64,000 nucleotides of DNA from Isoetes taiwanensis. Taxonomy: Eukaryota > Streptophyta > Lycopodiopsida > Isoetales > Isoetaceae. The stretch covers positions 7,556,635 to 7,620,634 of the forward strand of contig JAJEKV010000033.1 in the NCBI GenBank assembly GCA_021234155.1, given 5' to 3'. The notes under the pieces are model-generated. The model had not been told where the DNA came from, ran no database searches, and was given only the letters and a program-made list of their open reading frames with translations. Positions within the stretch are counted from its first letter, which is position 1. Each line of letters begins with the position of its first letter. Below, piece after piece: positions 46,800-57,179 of the stretch. A program made the position numbers and the translations under genes.

Positions 46800-46821
46800 A
46801 CACCCTTTCATGCTTTTACCC
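46800..46821 (-). repeat. Element A right terminal inverted repeat
   Basis: Reverse complement of 37412-37433 with one mismatch, followed by ATCA. More TGTAC units lie just inside at 46758-46782. Confidence 0.9.
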
Positions 46822-46825
46822 ATCA

Positions 46826-47882
46826 AGAAGAATTGGTTACTATTGGAGGCGATCTTACTCAAGAGGAGGAACATGATTTGATATCTTTGTTAAGAGAATT
46901 CAGGGATGTTTTGGCAAGAAATTACAAAGAATTGAAAGGCATTCCACCAGAGGTTGTGGTTCATACCATTGATTTGAAACAAGGATCAAAACCAGTCCAA
47001 CAAGCTCAAAGGAGAATGAATCCAGCCATAGAGGAGCAAGTAAAGGTTGAAGTCATGAAGCTTTTGGAGGCGGGATTTATTGTACCAGTGCCAAATTCAG
47101 ATTGGATCAGTTCTATTGTACCAGTGAGAAAGCCAAATAACTCAATCCGAGTATGCATTGATTACAGGGATTTCAACAAAGCTACCAAAAGAGATCATTT
47201 TCCTACACCATTCATAGACACCTTGTTGGATATTGTTGCAGGAAATCAGGCCTATTCTTTCTTGGATGGTTACTCAAGATATAATCAGATCCAAATCTAT
47301 CCACCACATCAAGCAATGACGGCTTTTCGAACATCTTTTGGCATCTATGCTTATAAGGTATGACCTTTTGGCCTCACAAATGCTCCAGCCACATTTCAAC
47401 GAGTTATGACATGTGCTTTTCATGATATTTTAAACTTTTTGAGAGTCTTTATAGATGACTTAACAGTGTTTTCGAATCCAAGAAGGGATCACTTGGATCA
47501 TCTCAGAAAAGTTCTTGAAAGATGCCGATTGTATGTCATAAGTTTAAATCCTGCTAAGTGTATTTTCTTCACTAGAGGAGGAAAACTATTGGGCAATTAT
47601 GTTTTAGAAAAGGGGTTACAAGTGGATCATGGTAAGATTGCAGCCTTGGAGAAGGTGAAACCACCTACAAATGTATCCCAAGTGAGAAGCTTAAATGGCC
47701 AACTTAGTTTTAGTAGTAGGTATTTGCACAATTTCGTTAAAGTAACCCAGCCACTTATGGATTGTATGAAGCAAGGGTAGAATTTTAGATAGAAGGAGGA
47801 CGCTCAAGAAGCATTTGAATGGTGCCTTGGACAATTGAAAGAGAGAACTTTGCTGATTCCTCCAAGAATGAGTGAGCCTTTT
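46826..47882 (+). pseudogene. Tat-like reverse transcriptase
   Basis: The frame 46833-47363 has EEEHDLISLLREFRDVLA, VCIDYRDFNKATKRDHFP and FLDGYSRYNQIQI. A TGA replaces the Met of the conserved (V)MPFGL block at 47361. The frame then continues to 47780 with FIDDLTVFS (catalytic IDD), HLRKVLERCR and the thumb VSQVRSLNGQLSF. It then stops and runs as debris to 47882, where the element is cut. Confidence 0.88.
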
Positions 47883-48396
47883 CATCCACTCCGTCTGGCC
47901 ATCCATCTGAGGATGGTAGGCCGTGCTCATCGAGAGCTTGGTCTGGATCGTGGTAAAAAGATCCTGCCAGAATGTACTCATGAACTTGGAATCCCTGTCT
48001 GATATTATCTCTCGAGGCATGCCGTGGAGTCTGAAAATCTCCTTTACAAATAGAATGGCAGTGTCTAGGGCTGTGTCCGTAGTTTTGCAAGGCACGAAGT
48101 GTGCCATCTTAGATAATTTGTCTACGACAACCATTAATGCATCTTTGCCTCGTAGAGTCCTAGGAAGTCCTGTAATAAAATCCATGCTTATCACTTCCCA
48201 CTTGGCATTCGGCACTGCCAAAGGTTCCAAGGCTCCCTGAACCAAGCCGCTCGCCTTTGGTCTCACGGGCACAATTGGCATTCCCGAATATATCTGGCTA
48301 TCTGTTTCTTCATTCCCGGCTAGAAATAGCTACTTCGAATCTTGAAATACGCCTTCATAAACCCCAAGATGCCCCGCTATTGGGCTGTTGTGTGTG
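47883..48396 (-). pseudogene. RLG-C integrase, truncated
   Basis: The minus frame 47691-48281 includes ISMDFITGLP (first Asp), MVVVDKLSKMAHFVP, ISDRDSKFMSTFWQDLF (second Asp) and HPQMDGQTEW (Glu). Right after this Glu the sequence is no longer chromovirus but the Tat-like element on the other strand. The upstream zinc-finger region ([13 protein letters not shown]) lies in another frame at 48290-48400. The C-terminal half and any chromodomain are lost. Confidence 0.87.
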
Positions 48397-49866
48397 TCAT
48401 GAAGAATTAACTTCCTTTACCGACGATTCGGGCACACACAACTTATGCTTATGATACAACAGGTTGCCTTCCTTCCTATAATGCTTGAAGGCTTCCCTTT
48501 CCTTATCTGTTCTAGTCCCCTTAGAGAGGCTTGCCCATACCTCCTTGAAATCACCATCAGATGGCAAGGTCTCCTCAATTTTCTTGCCATACCCACTCGA
48601 AAGAGTTGATATGGCGTTACAATGTGTTCTCGTCTCAAGGGGTCTTCTAGAGAGAGCATCAACAACCACATTCAACTTACCCGGCTTATAAGCAATCTCG
48701 AAATCATACTCTTCGAGGAATTCCATCCACCTCCTTTGCCTTAGATTGAGGAGTGGTTGGGTAAAAATGTATTGGAGGCTCTGGTGATCAGTATCTATCT
48801 GAAATTTCCTCCCAAGCAAATAATGCCTCCAAATACAAAGAGCTCTCACAATAGCTAGAAGTTCTTGATCATGGGTTGGATAACGCTGCTCGGCGTCATT
48901 CAACTTCTTCGAATCATAGGCTATTACTCTTCCTTCTTGCATAAGGACTCCACCTGTTGCTATCTTGCTTGCATCAGTTGCCACTATCTTGTCCTTGTCT
49001 GGATCCGGCAGGATTAGCACTGGGGCTGTTGTTAAGGCTTCCTTAAGCTTTTCAAATGAAGCTTGAACATTTTCTAGCCAATGTGTTCTCCAATCCTTCA
49101 CCTTAACACTCTTGGTGAGGTCCGTCAAGGGGGACGCCCACTTAGCGAAGTCCTTTACGAACTTCCTATAGTATCCTGCCAGACCTAGAAAGCTTCTCAC
49201 TTCGGCTACATTCTTGGGAGATGGCCAATCCACTACTGCTTCAATCTTCGCGGGGTCGGTGGAGATTCCTTCCGCTGATATCACGTGGCCCAAGTACTCC
49301 ACTCTTTTGGTAGCAAAATGGCATTTGGAGAGCTTCCCATACAGCCGATGCCGTCTCAACTTTTCCAACACTCTTCTCAAATGCTGACAATGATCTTCAA
49401 TGGACTTGCTGTAGACTAGAATGTCGTCGAAGAAAACAATGACAAATTCATCTAAGAACTCCCTGAAGATGTCGTTCATGAGACGCATGAAAGTTGTCGG
49501 GGCATTCGATAAGCCAAAGGGCATTACCGTAAACTCAAAGTGCCCATACCGCGTTCTAAAGGCGGTCTTATGGATATCCTCTTCTTTTATCCTTATTTGA
49601 TGGTAGCCTGACCTCAAATCAATCTTAGAGAAAACCTTCGCTCCTTGGAGCTGATCCATCAAATCATCTGCCCTTGGCAGAGCATACTTATTCTTTATCG
49701 TCTGCTTGTTAAGCTGGCGATAATCTATGCACATTCTTAGACTCCCATCTTTCTTCTTCACGAAGAGTATGGGTGCTCCAAAAGGAGACACACTTGCTCT
49801 AATAAATCCAAGGTCAAGCAATTCCTGTAGCTGCTTCTTGAGCTCTATCAACTCTGGAGTGCTCAT
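48397..49866 (-). CDS. RLG-C reverse transcriptase and RNase H
   Basis: An intact 489-codon frame. The RT starts with [17 protein letters not shown] and has [50 protein letters not shown] and the active site [12 protein letters not shown]. The RNase H has [16 protein letters not shown] (first Asp), [10 protein letters not shown] (Glu), [12 protein letters not shown] (Asp) and VVVDALSRR. The order and style are those of plant chromoviruses. It is the best-preserved ORF of the window, while neighbouring PR and IN need frame changes. Confidence 0.93.
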   Translation of the reverse strand: MSTPELIELKKQLQELLDLGFIRASVSPFGAPILFVKKKDGSLRMCIDYRQLNKQTIKNKYALPRADDLMDQLQGAKVFSKIDLRSGYHQIRIKEEDIHKTAFRTRYGHFEFTVMPFGLSNAPTTFMRLMNDIFREFLDEFVIVFFDDILVYSKSIEDHCQHLRRVLEKLRRHRLYGKLSKCHFATKRVEYLGHVISAEGISTDPAKIEAVVDWPSPKNVAEVRSFLGLAGYYRKFVKDFAKWASPLTDLTKSVKVKDWRTHWLENVQASFEKLKEALTTAPVLILPDPDKDKIVATDASKIATGGVLMQEGRVIAYDSKKLNDAEQRYPTHDQELLAIVRALCIWRHYLLGRKFQIDTDHQSLQYIFTQPLLNLRQRRWMEFLEEYDFEIAYKPGKLNVVVDALSRRPLETRTHCNAISTLSSGYGKKIEETLPSDGDFKEVWASLSKGTRTDKEREAFKHYRKEGNLLYHKHKLCVPESSVKEVNSS

Positions 49867-49945
49867 TCTCCTGAAGGTGCCTTGGCGGTAGGCTTAGCAT
49901 CCGAGCTAGTGTGATTTCACACTCTACACCCCTATAAGGTGGTAG

Positions 49946-50308
49946 CTAACGGATTTGATCTGAAAATACATCATTGAACTCCCTAATGAGCCTTGCTACT
50001 GGCTTGGGCAACTGATTCCCACTTAAGTCACTTCCCTTCTCTTTGGTTGGTTCAATTACCTCTAACCTCAGAATATACTCCACCTTATTTCTTATTATAC
50101 TCTTTCTTAGCTGCTTCATAGAAATGCACTGCATAGGAGAAGGTACCTTCTTACGCTTTATTATGAATGTTGTCGCCCCGGCCGCCATGGAGATCTCGCT
50201 ATGCTCACAATCAATCATCGCTTTAGCTGGCTTTAGGAACTCCATTCCTACTATAAGGTCATACTTTCCAATATCCATGACCTCGCCCCCATCGCCACTT
50301 GCTTCCAC
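49946..50308 (-). pseudogene. RLG-C protease C-terminal part
   Basis: The frame has YDLIVGMEFLKPAKAMIDC, the conserved segment in the second half of Ty3 retropepsins, then a linker ending in VARLIREFNDVFSDQI that normally precedes RT. The catalytic D-S/T-G half lies upstream in broken frames. Confidence 0.72.
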
Positions 50309-50654
50309 TCAAGGTCTATGTCAAACGTGATCCTCCTCCCCTTAATGTGGCTTAATGGCACCGCTTTGCCATGCTAATCGGCCTTGGCTTTGACTTCAAG
50401 ACTTTATTCTTCATTAGGGCAGCCAGCCTAGAGAGGCAAAGTTATGAGAGATATACCAGATCTATCAAGACTAGGTATGGACTGCTATCTATGATTCCTC
50501 ACCGCAATGACTGTGGACTGATTTTCAATATCACCGACTCAATAGCCGCACAAATATGGCACTCACCCTCTATGAAATCTTGGGCTTCCCCGCTGATCGC
50601 CCTCTTCGTTGTCTCCTTCTGGTTGGTGAATCCCAACTGCAAGTTCCGCCCAGA

Positions 50655-51245
50655 TAAGTTTCCAGACGCATAAAAATTCAAATTCCCGACGATAAAGTAA
50701 AAAAATACGATTTTTTAATAAAATACGATTTAACGATTTAAACCTCGGCCACCGAAAAAATTTCAGACGCAAAAACGAAACGGTGAAAGCGACGCTGAAA
50801 CTTTTTTCAGATGTTAAATGCTGAAAACCGCCAGACGCAAAAACGCGAAAACGCCAGACGCTTAAACCTTTCAGATCGCTGCAGACGCCGAAAGTATTTT
50901 TCAAGATACGCGACATGTAAGAATTTACAGAAATTGAAAAAAAAAAAAAAATGAATTTTGGCGACGCGAATTCTTCAGATCGCCAGACGAAAAATACTTT
51001 TCGCGCACGCCAGCATTTAAGGTTCGCACAGACGCAATATTTTTTATGTCACAAGGCGCTGTTTTCATCAATTTACAGACAAAAAAATTTTTCAGACGCC
51101 ACGCTTGTTTTACAGACGCGGAAAATCTTCCGACGACAGCAAATTTTTTTTGCCGTATTTTACGCTTTATACGGCAAATATGTGCCGTGATCATACAATT
51201 CATAATGATTGTGATAAAACGCATACAGCCGTGATTGAACCTATC
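50655..51245. repeat. CAGACGC-rich AT-rich insert
   Basis: About 590 bp with eight to nine copies of CAGACG(C) at irregular 20-100-bp spacing. Long A and T runs make the composition unlike the gag-PR DNA on both sides. I found no terminal repeats or target duplication. Likely a small non-autonomous insertion or a diverged gag-PR spacer. Confidence 0.5.
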
Positions 51246-51299
51246 CCCGGTTCTCGCCAAAGCCGCCAGATGATTTAATGGGATGGGCCAGGCGGCGCC

Positions 51300-52520
51300 C
51301 TCGGGCCGGAAGCACCTAAAGCACAACTTCTTTTTTCAATGCATTCCCGCCTCTTTTCCTTTGGCGTGTTGTCTAAAAGACGCTTTGAGTGAATCATTTG
51401 CCCCGATCCATCTTGTGGCTTACGGCCTCCAAAGGGCTTTCCTTGATATTGGCCTCCTACATGAAGTTGATGCTTGCTTATTCTAATACCGCCTTGATAA
51501 TCGCCGCCTCGTTGTTTTACCTTTGAATAGTAACTGTTTCTGGCCTGGAGTAACTGGTGCTTCTTCCAAACTTAAGGCTTTGTCTTCGACTTCTGCGACT
51601 GACTTGGGGTTGATTGCTCGAACTAGCCTTTTAATGCTGCTATTCAATCCTTCAATGTAACCGTCGACCGCTTACCTTTCAGATACCCCGGGAACATTAA
51701 GCCTTAGTCTCATGAATTCCTCTGTGTACTTAGCTACTGATAGGTTCCCCTAGTCTAGCCTGTAGAACTGCTGGATCTGCCTGCTAATGTGTGATCTTGG
51801 CACATAATGTCTTCGAAAAGCCTTGCTGAATGTCTTGAATCAAGAATCGCTTTTCAGCCTTTTATTGACTTCAACAGAGCCCTTCCACCAAATTCTGGCT
51901 GCTCCTATTAAGTTTGCTATAGCAACCTTCCCTATATCTTTGTCCTTCATGCCGTAAGAATTGCCAAACTCTTCCATCTCATCAAGCCAAGCTTCTGCTT
52001 CCATGCTTGACCTATCTTTCCCTGAAAACTGACCCAACTTCCTAGTCTTCCATACATTGCTCATGGCGCTATCAACTTTCTTCTGATAGTCATCTGTCTT
52101 CCTTGCCCTGGCTCTTACCTGTGATGTATCGGACTCACTCTCGGAGCTAGAACTGTTCTGGCTGTCAGAAGTATCTGATGTGCTGGAGCTAGATGGTGTT
52201 GGGGTCCTTCTGGTTCTCCTTTTTCTCTTCCTGTCTCTGACATTTCTCTGATTGTCTTCCCCTTCTGGTTGTGGAGCTTCCTCAATGCCTTGGGCAGGTA
52301 GTGGTGGTGGAGGTGGTGGTGCTGGTCCATATTCTTGGGCGTTCATCAATGGGGTGGCCCAGTGAATCAGCTGGTGCATCTGGTTTCTCATTTGGGTGAG
52401 CCTTGCGTTGATTGTCTCCACTATCATTTCTTCGTTGTTGTCGTCCTGTTCACGTCCAAGCAAGTTTCTAGGTGCCCATTGGTGATGCCGGCCCTGGCCT
52501 TGAGACCCCGAGCCAGTGTT
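51300..52520 (-). pseudogene. RLG-C gag
   Basis: The main frame 51840-52463 starts with a Gln/Met-rich segment and a poly-Pro tract. A Ser/Arg/Lys-rich linker (RKRKRRTRRTPTPSSSS) follows, then the gag core (KLGQFSGKDRSSMEAEAWLDEMEEF, RIWWKGSVEVNKRL). The core continues in another frame to about 51700 (FRRHYVPRSH, YTEEFMRLRLNVPG). No clear zinc knuckle was found. A possible splice acceptor, ACTCGCAG, lies near 52530 after an AT-rich 200-bp stretch. Confidence 0.82.
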
Positions 52521-52756
52521 CCTGGCTGCGAGTATTAGTCATCAATGCTATTACTTAAGTTATACATTATTCATCCTTATTTACAAGTGAATTATTGTTT
52601 AGCATAAAAGAAATCATGTCAAAATTGCACTTATAAGTTAAGGACAATTTATAGTCATTAATATATAAAAATTACACGTTAATATAAAATACATGATAGT
52701 ATATAGAAGTGAAGAGATTCAATACAATTTAGAAGATAATTAAAAACAGAATTTGT
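52521..52756. other. AT-rich intron-like segment
   Basis: About 75% AT, no ORF. It ends on the minus strand with AATACTCGCAG next to gag. It could be an intron or a spacer; I found no convincing GT donor. Confidence 0.35.
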
Positions 52757-54314
52757 TTATCTTCGATGGCCCTTCGTCAACTTGAAGAAATTCTTGACGT
52801 CCCTAAGCCGAAGGCCTTTGCCGAGGTTGTGCAAGATGTTCCTGGAAGATCCCCCTTCGAATGCTCGAGCCATTTCAGGCACCGGGAGTTCTGATACCGT
52901 TGCCGCTACTACCGTCAATGTTGCATCCTCGAGGTATTCTCGGCTAAGTCGAGGCAAGGGAGTGCCACGGATCTCTTTGAAGAGGATGACGGATCCGCTA
53001 CAGTGGTCTAATTTGGCGCGGCGCCCGGCCGAAAAGTGCTATGAGGAGTGCCACCGACTCTTCTCCCCGCGGGCTGAACTCCTTGTGGAAGACTATCATC
53101 TGCCCTTGGCTGAGGGCTGGAAGATAGTACCGGAGTGCCTTACCCTTCCCTATGGCCCGAGCCCAGGCCCCCTTCTTCCGAGCCGCCGGGCCAGACGCCT
53201 AATGCCAAGAGGTCTTCATGGTCCCTCCACATGGTAGTTTGCGCCTCCGTGTTGATGCTACCGATGCCTCCCGCGATACTCCTCGAACGAACCGCTCGGG
53301 CCAGAGCTTGGGCCTCTTCCCCGGTTTGTACACCGCTCAGATTTGTTGAAACTCCTCCTTTGGGATGATTGGCCTGCTATGGCTTATACATCTATCTTAT
53401 ATCCGCCATAGGCCGCTATATCCGACATTGTCTCCCCAACAGATGAGTGTCGCCCGCTTAGCTCCCTTTGGAATTTCTTGATAGGAGTAGTCGATGAAGT
53501 CGCTAGCCGCTTCTTTTCGCCATCAATCCTAAGAGATCATCGATTCGAGCCCTTCTTCTTGGCAGTAAGGAAGGTTGAGGATGTCGTTCGCCAGGATGTA
53601 ATCCTCTCCGTCGATGATTATTGGTGACAGGGTTGTGATGCCAATTGGTGGTTCATAGGCCCGCTTGATTTCGTCATCATGCCTGGCTATTCGCCTCTCC
53701 ATCCTCATCGCCTCTCTGCTTTCCCAATCTGGATTTTCTTCCCCTAGCCGCTCAGAAGTCTTGCTCGACTGCGTAAAGTACGATGTCCCCGATGTCATGC
53801 CATGGTACTGCATGACGAGGACTCGATCTCATAAATGTGGCTCTGCTCCCTTCGAGTGTCGAGTGGCGCTAGATCCAAAGGCTGAATTGAGGGCTCCCCC
53901 ACCTTGTTGATTGTGTTATACTGCATGAATAGAGCAAGGGCTGCATGGGCTGATAGATATCTATGCCTATTATGCTTGCGGGTCATGTAGTCGGGCATGG
54001 TACGTGTTCTATCCCACAGCTTGCTCTTGCCCTTGGACCCTCCCCCACGGCTTGGCTAAGTTTAATCTAGGGATACCCATTTCCCTCCCCTAGGCTGCAA
54101 GCTAACTTCCTGTGGTAGGATCGGGCGGGTCATATTGGCAAATGATGTCGTAGAAAGGGGTTCTGGTCAATGTTGCATGGAGATCAAAGAGATGGTCAAA
54201 TACATGGAAGGCCTGATCAGCAGGAAAATCACGAATATGGTTGGCAGCATCATACCATCTTACAAAGTTACTGGGCGCCATTGAGCAGAGGTAAGTGTCG
54301 AAAATGGCTTGCAA
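52757..54314 (-). pseudogene. Unrecognised gene between the H3-like ORF and gag
   Basis: ATG candidates lie at 54314 and 54281 (the latter starts MAPSNFVRWYDAANHIRDF). The frame stops at 54102 and plausible coding resumes at 53998 (YMTRKHNRHRYLSAHAALAL) and 53813 (YFTQSSKTSERLG, then PPIGITTLSPIIIDGEDYIL). A basic, Ser/Arg-rich region follows to 52757. The domain is unknown to me. A TATA box lies about 105 bp upstream of the second ATG. It is on the same strand as gag-pol and the H3-like gene. Confidence 0.4.
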
Positions 54315-54388
54315 AGATCAATGAAAGATTGGGAAATTGGAGCTAAGATGCTAGGAACAGTTCTGGTGAAGGAAAAATGTCAAATGAG

Positions 54389-54404
54389 GCCCTTTTTATA
54401 GACT
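54389..54404 (-). promoter_or_regulatory. TATA box upstream of the unrecognised gene
   Basis: The minus strand reads GTCTATAAAAAGGGCC, a good plant TATA box, about 110 bp before the ATG at 54281. Confidence 0.5.
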
Positions 54405-55083
54405 ATGGTCTGCTTCGGGTTCCGTGCACAAGGTTTCTTGATGGAAGAGACTTTTGTTCTAAGGCTATGGGTATCCAATTGAGCTACCATGAAGTGCAAA
54501 TCTAAGAAAAACAAGGCAAGAAACACTACATGGCAGTTTGTTGGGTCGAATTTGGTCAATCCCCGTCCAAAATGAATAACCTCGGTCGATTCAACAAAAT
54601 GAGCTCAAGGCTATGTAACGCAAGGCGGTTTTGCGCGGATCAACCCGGTTTGGCTGATTTGGAAGGTGATTAGGCATTTCTAGGGGTTGTAAGATACTAA
54701 CATGACTATTTGGGTGGATTCTAACCTAGCTAGCAACTTGTTTCAAGCAAAATTGATATCAAAAGGTGTCAAATTGGGCTAATCGGGTTGATTCACGCAA
54801 ATTGGCCCTGCGTCGCGAACGCAGACGCGTTTTGCGCGGATCGACCCGGTTTCGCCTGAACTTGGCATTTTTGATAATCCATTGCTGGAATTGACTTCTA
54901 AACTAGGTTTCTAGGCAAATTCTAAGCAATGTACAAAGAATTCTACTACAATTTAACTTAATTACTCACATTTTCAAAGCATAATACAATCAAATTACAG
55001 AGGGAAAAGAACTTATATATATCAAGAAAAGTTAATTTACACTGGAAAACTTTAATTTTAACAAAATTACAAAACGTGAGGTC
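54405..55083. other. Intergenic segment between the two minus-strand genes
   Basis: No ORF. A phrase of about 25 bp (GTTTTGCGCGGATCRACCCG) occurs at 54628 and 54826. The part next to the H3-like stop codon is AT-rich, as expected of a 3' UTR. Confidence 0.5.
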
Positions 55084-56706
55084 TTAGGGCCTCTCTTTGC
55101 GGATCCTCCGCGCCAAGTGCAGGTCCTTGGGCATAACAATTACCCGCTTGGCGTGGATGGCGCAAAGGTTTCCCTCCTCAAAGAGCTGGATCAGCTCTGC
55201 TTCTGAGGCTTCTTGCAGGGCCCGGGTGGTTAGAGGGGTGACCCTGTAATCAGTCCGGAATTCCTGCATCACTTCGCGAAGAAGGCGTTCAAATGGCGCC
55301 TTCCTTATTAGGAGATTAGTGCACTGTTGAAAGTGCCTAATCTCCCTAAACACCCGAAGGCTTTTGGGAGTTTGGCCCGCGGATGGGGTCTTCTTGGGCT
55401 TCTCCTCGCCTAGGTGGTGGCGGCTTCGGCTGATTCTTCGACCGCCCTCCCTTCACGAACTTCTCTACATTCTGCTTACAATACCAATCATTATACCTCG
55501 TCCAGCGATGGAGGTACTCCTGGTACACCTTCATTCTTCGCTTGAACTCGTGATCCTGCTTGAGCGCGAATTCACGCGCGCCCACCTTCTGCTTCTTCAC
55601 TACCTTAGGTGGCTTGGGGTTGGGTTGGGGTGGGGCGGCGCTGGGGTCTGAAGTTTCCCCAACGCCCTGCTCCTATTCCTCCTCCTCATTCTCCTCTTCT
55701 TCGTCACCATCTCCTTCCTCCTCTTCCTCGACCTCCTCCTCGCGTGGGCGAGGTTCTTCGATGGTGACTGTAACGGGCCCATGGTAGACCGCTCGAGTAT
55801 TCGATCCTTGAATGTGCCTGTGGAGCATTCCCGAGACACCGGCATAAATGGGTAGAAGCGACTACCATAAACGCCTAGATGGTTTTGCCTAGCTTGGCTA
55901 AGGGCATGTCGGCTAGGAACGCTATAGCTTGGTATCGAGAGCAGGTCTCGAAGTTCGAGTCTCCATGGGTGCCTATATGCATGGGTAATTTGCAAAGACT
56001 TGTAATCATTGTGACATGGTATAGGCTTGATGCTCGAGGACGAGCATAGTTCTAGTGGGAGAGATCAGAACGGGCCCATGGTAGACCGCCAAGTATTCGA
56101 TCCTTGAATGTGCCGTGGAGCATTCCCGAGACACAAGAGCATAAATGGGTAGAAGCGACTACTCATAAACGTCTAGATGGTTTTGCCCAGTTGGCTAAGG
56201 GCATGTCGGTTAGGAACGTTACAGTGACGGTGCCCCGTGGCCTATCTCTTCTCGCCTTCGTCCTCCTCTCCTTTTCCTTCAGCTCCCTCTCCCTTTTTTT
56301 CCGTGCTGCCCTGTCCTCTGGCCACTCCTTCACTTTCTCCTTGCCCTTCTTCTTGATTGAAGAAGGGCCTCGCCACTGGTGCGGGCCCGTGCTGCCATTT
56401 GCTGCTCCCCGGTCTCCTCCTCCCGACGCTCTTCCTCCTATCGATGCTCCACCTGTTCGTCAGTCAGGGGCCCAAAGTGGCGAGTTTTGTCGGTTCGCTG
56501 AGTGCCTGCCAACGAAGAGCTGCTGCTGCTGCTCGGGGCCTCCTCCTGGGAGATGTGGAAGGTCTCGCTGCTGGAAGACGACGCCTCCTCACGGGCTTCG
56601 CGGCCAAGGTGCTCGAACCGCTTGCCATGACCTCCGGCCATCGGGCCGCCATCGAAGGTGTCTGCCTTGGGCTAGTCTTCTTGTAGGTTTGCTTGGTCCT
56701 TGCCAT
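55084..56706 (-). pseudogene. Histone H3-like gene with a very long tail
   Basis: The start codon opens MARTKQTYKKTSPRQ, sharing ARTKQT with the H3 tail. The C-terminal fold (frame 55084-55353) begins [19 protein letters not shown] and ends [17 protein letters not shown]. It includes the invariant [10 protein letters not shown] and matches canonical H3 at about 55 of 87 positions, with loop 1 of normal length (not CENH3-like). Between lies about 290 residues: a Ser/Glu-rich part with HFGPLTDEQVEHR, a Lys/Arg-rich helix, an acidic run, a Pro-rich linker and KRRMKVYQEYLHRWTRYNDWYCK. At least three frameshifts (near 56650, 56400 and 55390), an amber codon in the acidic run and a TRIM insertion (55769-56223) break it. 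Normal H3 is about 136 residues, so this is either an elaborated variant or a fusion. It stands 0.5 kb inside a retroelement PBS. Confidence 0.85.
55769..56223 (+). mobile_element. TRIM: 455-bp miniature LTR retrotransposon in the H3-like gene
   Basis: Terminal direct repeats 55769-55926 and 56066-56223 (158 bp each, TGTAACGGGCCC...CGTTACA) flank about 140 bp. A PBS similar to initiator tRNA-Met (TGGTATCGAGAGC) follows the left LTR at 55930, and a purine-rich GTGGGAGAGATCAGA precedes the right LTR. The 5-bp target duplication GTGAC is perfect at 55764-55768 and 56224-56228. It encodes nothing and depends on other elements. The LTRs differ at about 10% of positions, mostly indels. Confidence 0.92.
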
Positions 56707-56794
56707 ATTTTATGGTCTGAGAAACTGGTGACGTAAGGCTAATCAAGAGAGAGAAGGTGGTAGGCAAGGTTTGGGGGGAAATGAGGTGGCAAGA

Positions 56795-56810
56795 AGATAT
56801 TTAAAAAGGA
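56795..56810 (-). promoter_or_regulatory. Possible TATA element of the H3-like gene
   Basis: The minus strand has CCTTTTTAAATATC about 95 bp before the ATG, followed by a CT-rich leader. Confidence 0.3.
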
Positions 56811-57179
56811 AGGTGCTCTAGGAATATTCCCCTACCATTAATTAGTATATACTTAATACAAAAGATATATTAAACTTTCGAATTTTTCCTAATGGTTTGA
56901 AGTGTTAATTATGAATTTGCGCCATTTTTCACCCGTGTCTAGGATTGGCATGATTCTTCTAACCCATATTAGGTGAATTTTGATGCTGATTCATAATTTC
57001 TACCCAATTTTATTAGAATGTTTATTTGACTCATTCTTTTTCCTCATCTAACAACTTAGCCTATTCTTACGGACCCACTACCTAGGAGAAAAAATTTTCC
57101 CCTATTTTCGAGGTTCCATGGTGGAAATTTTCATTTCAAGACCCCTATCAGTGCCCTGTTAGACTACTTTCAAGGATGT

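Larger units (their letters stand above)
37412..46821. mobile_element. Element A: 9.4-kb DNA transposon nested in the Tat-like pol
   Basis: The termini are inverted repeats of 22 bp with one mismatch (GGGTAAAAGCAYGAAAGGG...). They are flanked by the 4-bp duplication ATCA at 37408-37411 and 46822-46825. Frame continuity of the host pol after excision proves the insertion. On the plus strand it carries a decayed DFAENY transposase (37725-40874). On the minus strand it carries a decayed gene with coiled-coil and Ulp1-like parts (about 42700-46640). Clusters of ATGTACAT palindromes lie near both ends and after the transposase. Its TIRs are unrelated in sequence to those of element B, but the target duplication is the same length. 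Confidence 0.92.
33287..47882 (+). mobile_element. Tat-like Ty3/gypsy retrotransposon, 3'-truncated, split by element A
   Basis: It starts with an LTR (33287-33944) inserted in repeat X. PBS, gag, zinc knuckles, protease, RNase H and RT follow on the plus strand. Element A occupies 37412-46821; taking it and one ATCA out makes the frame before 37411 continue into RT at 46826. The element stops inside the RT/RH connection at 47882, where it abuts the minus-strand chromovirus. IN and the 3' LTR are absent. Several in-frame stops (for example around 37060, 37125 and 47361) show it is dead. Confidence 0.85.

Noticed and set aside
53135-53368. Plus-strand ORFs at 52782-53368
   Set aside because: No domain; they lie opposite the broken minus-strand gene and look like GC-rich shadows.
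55084-55353. CENH3 (centromeric H3) identity for the H3 fold
   Set aside because: Loop 1 is not lengthened, and the tail begins with ARTKQT as in ordinary H3.
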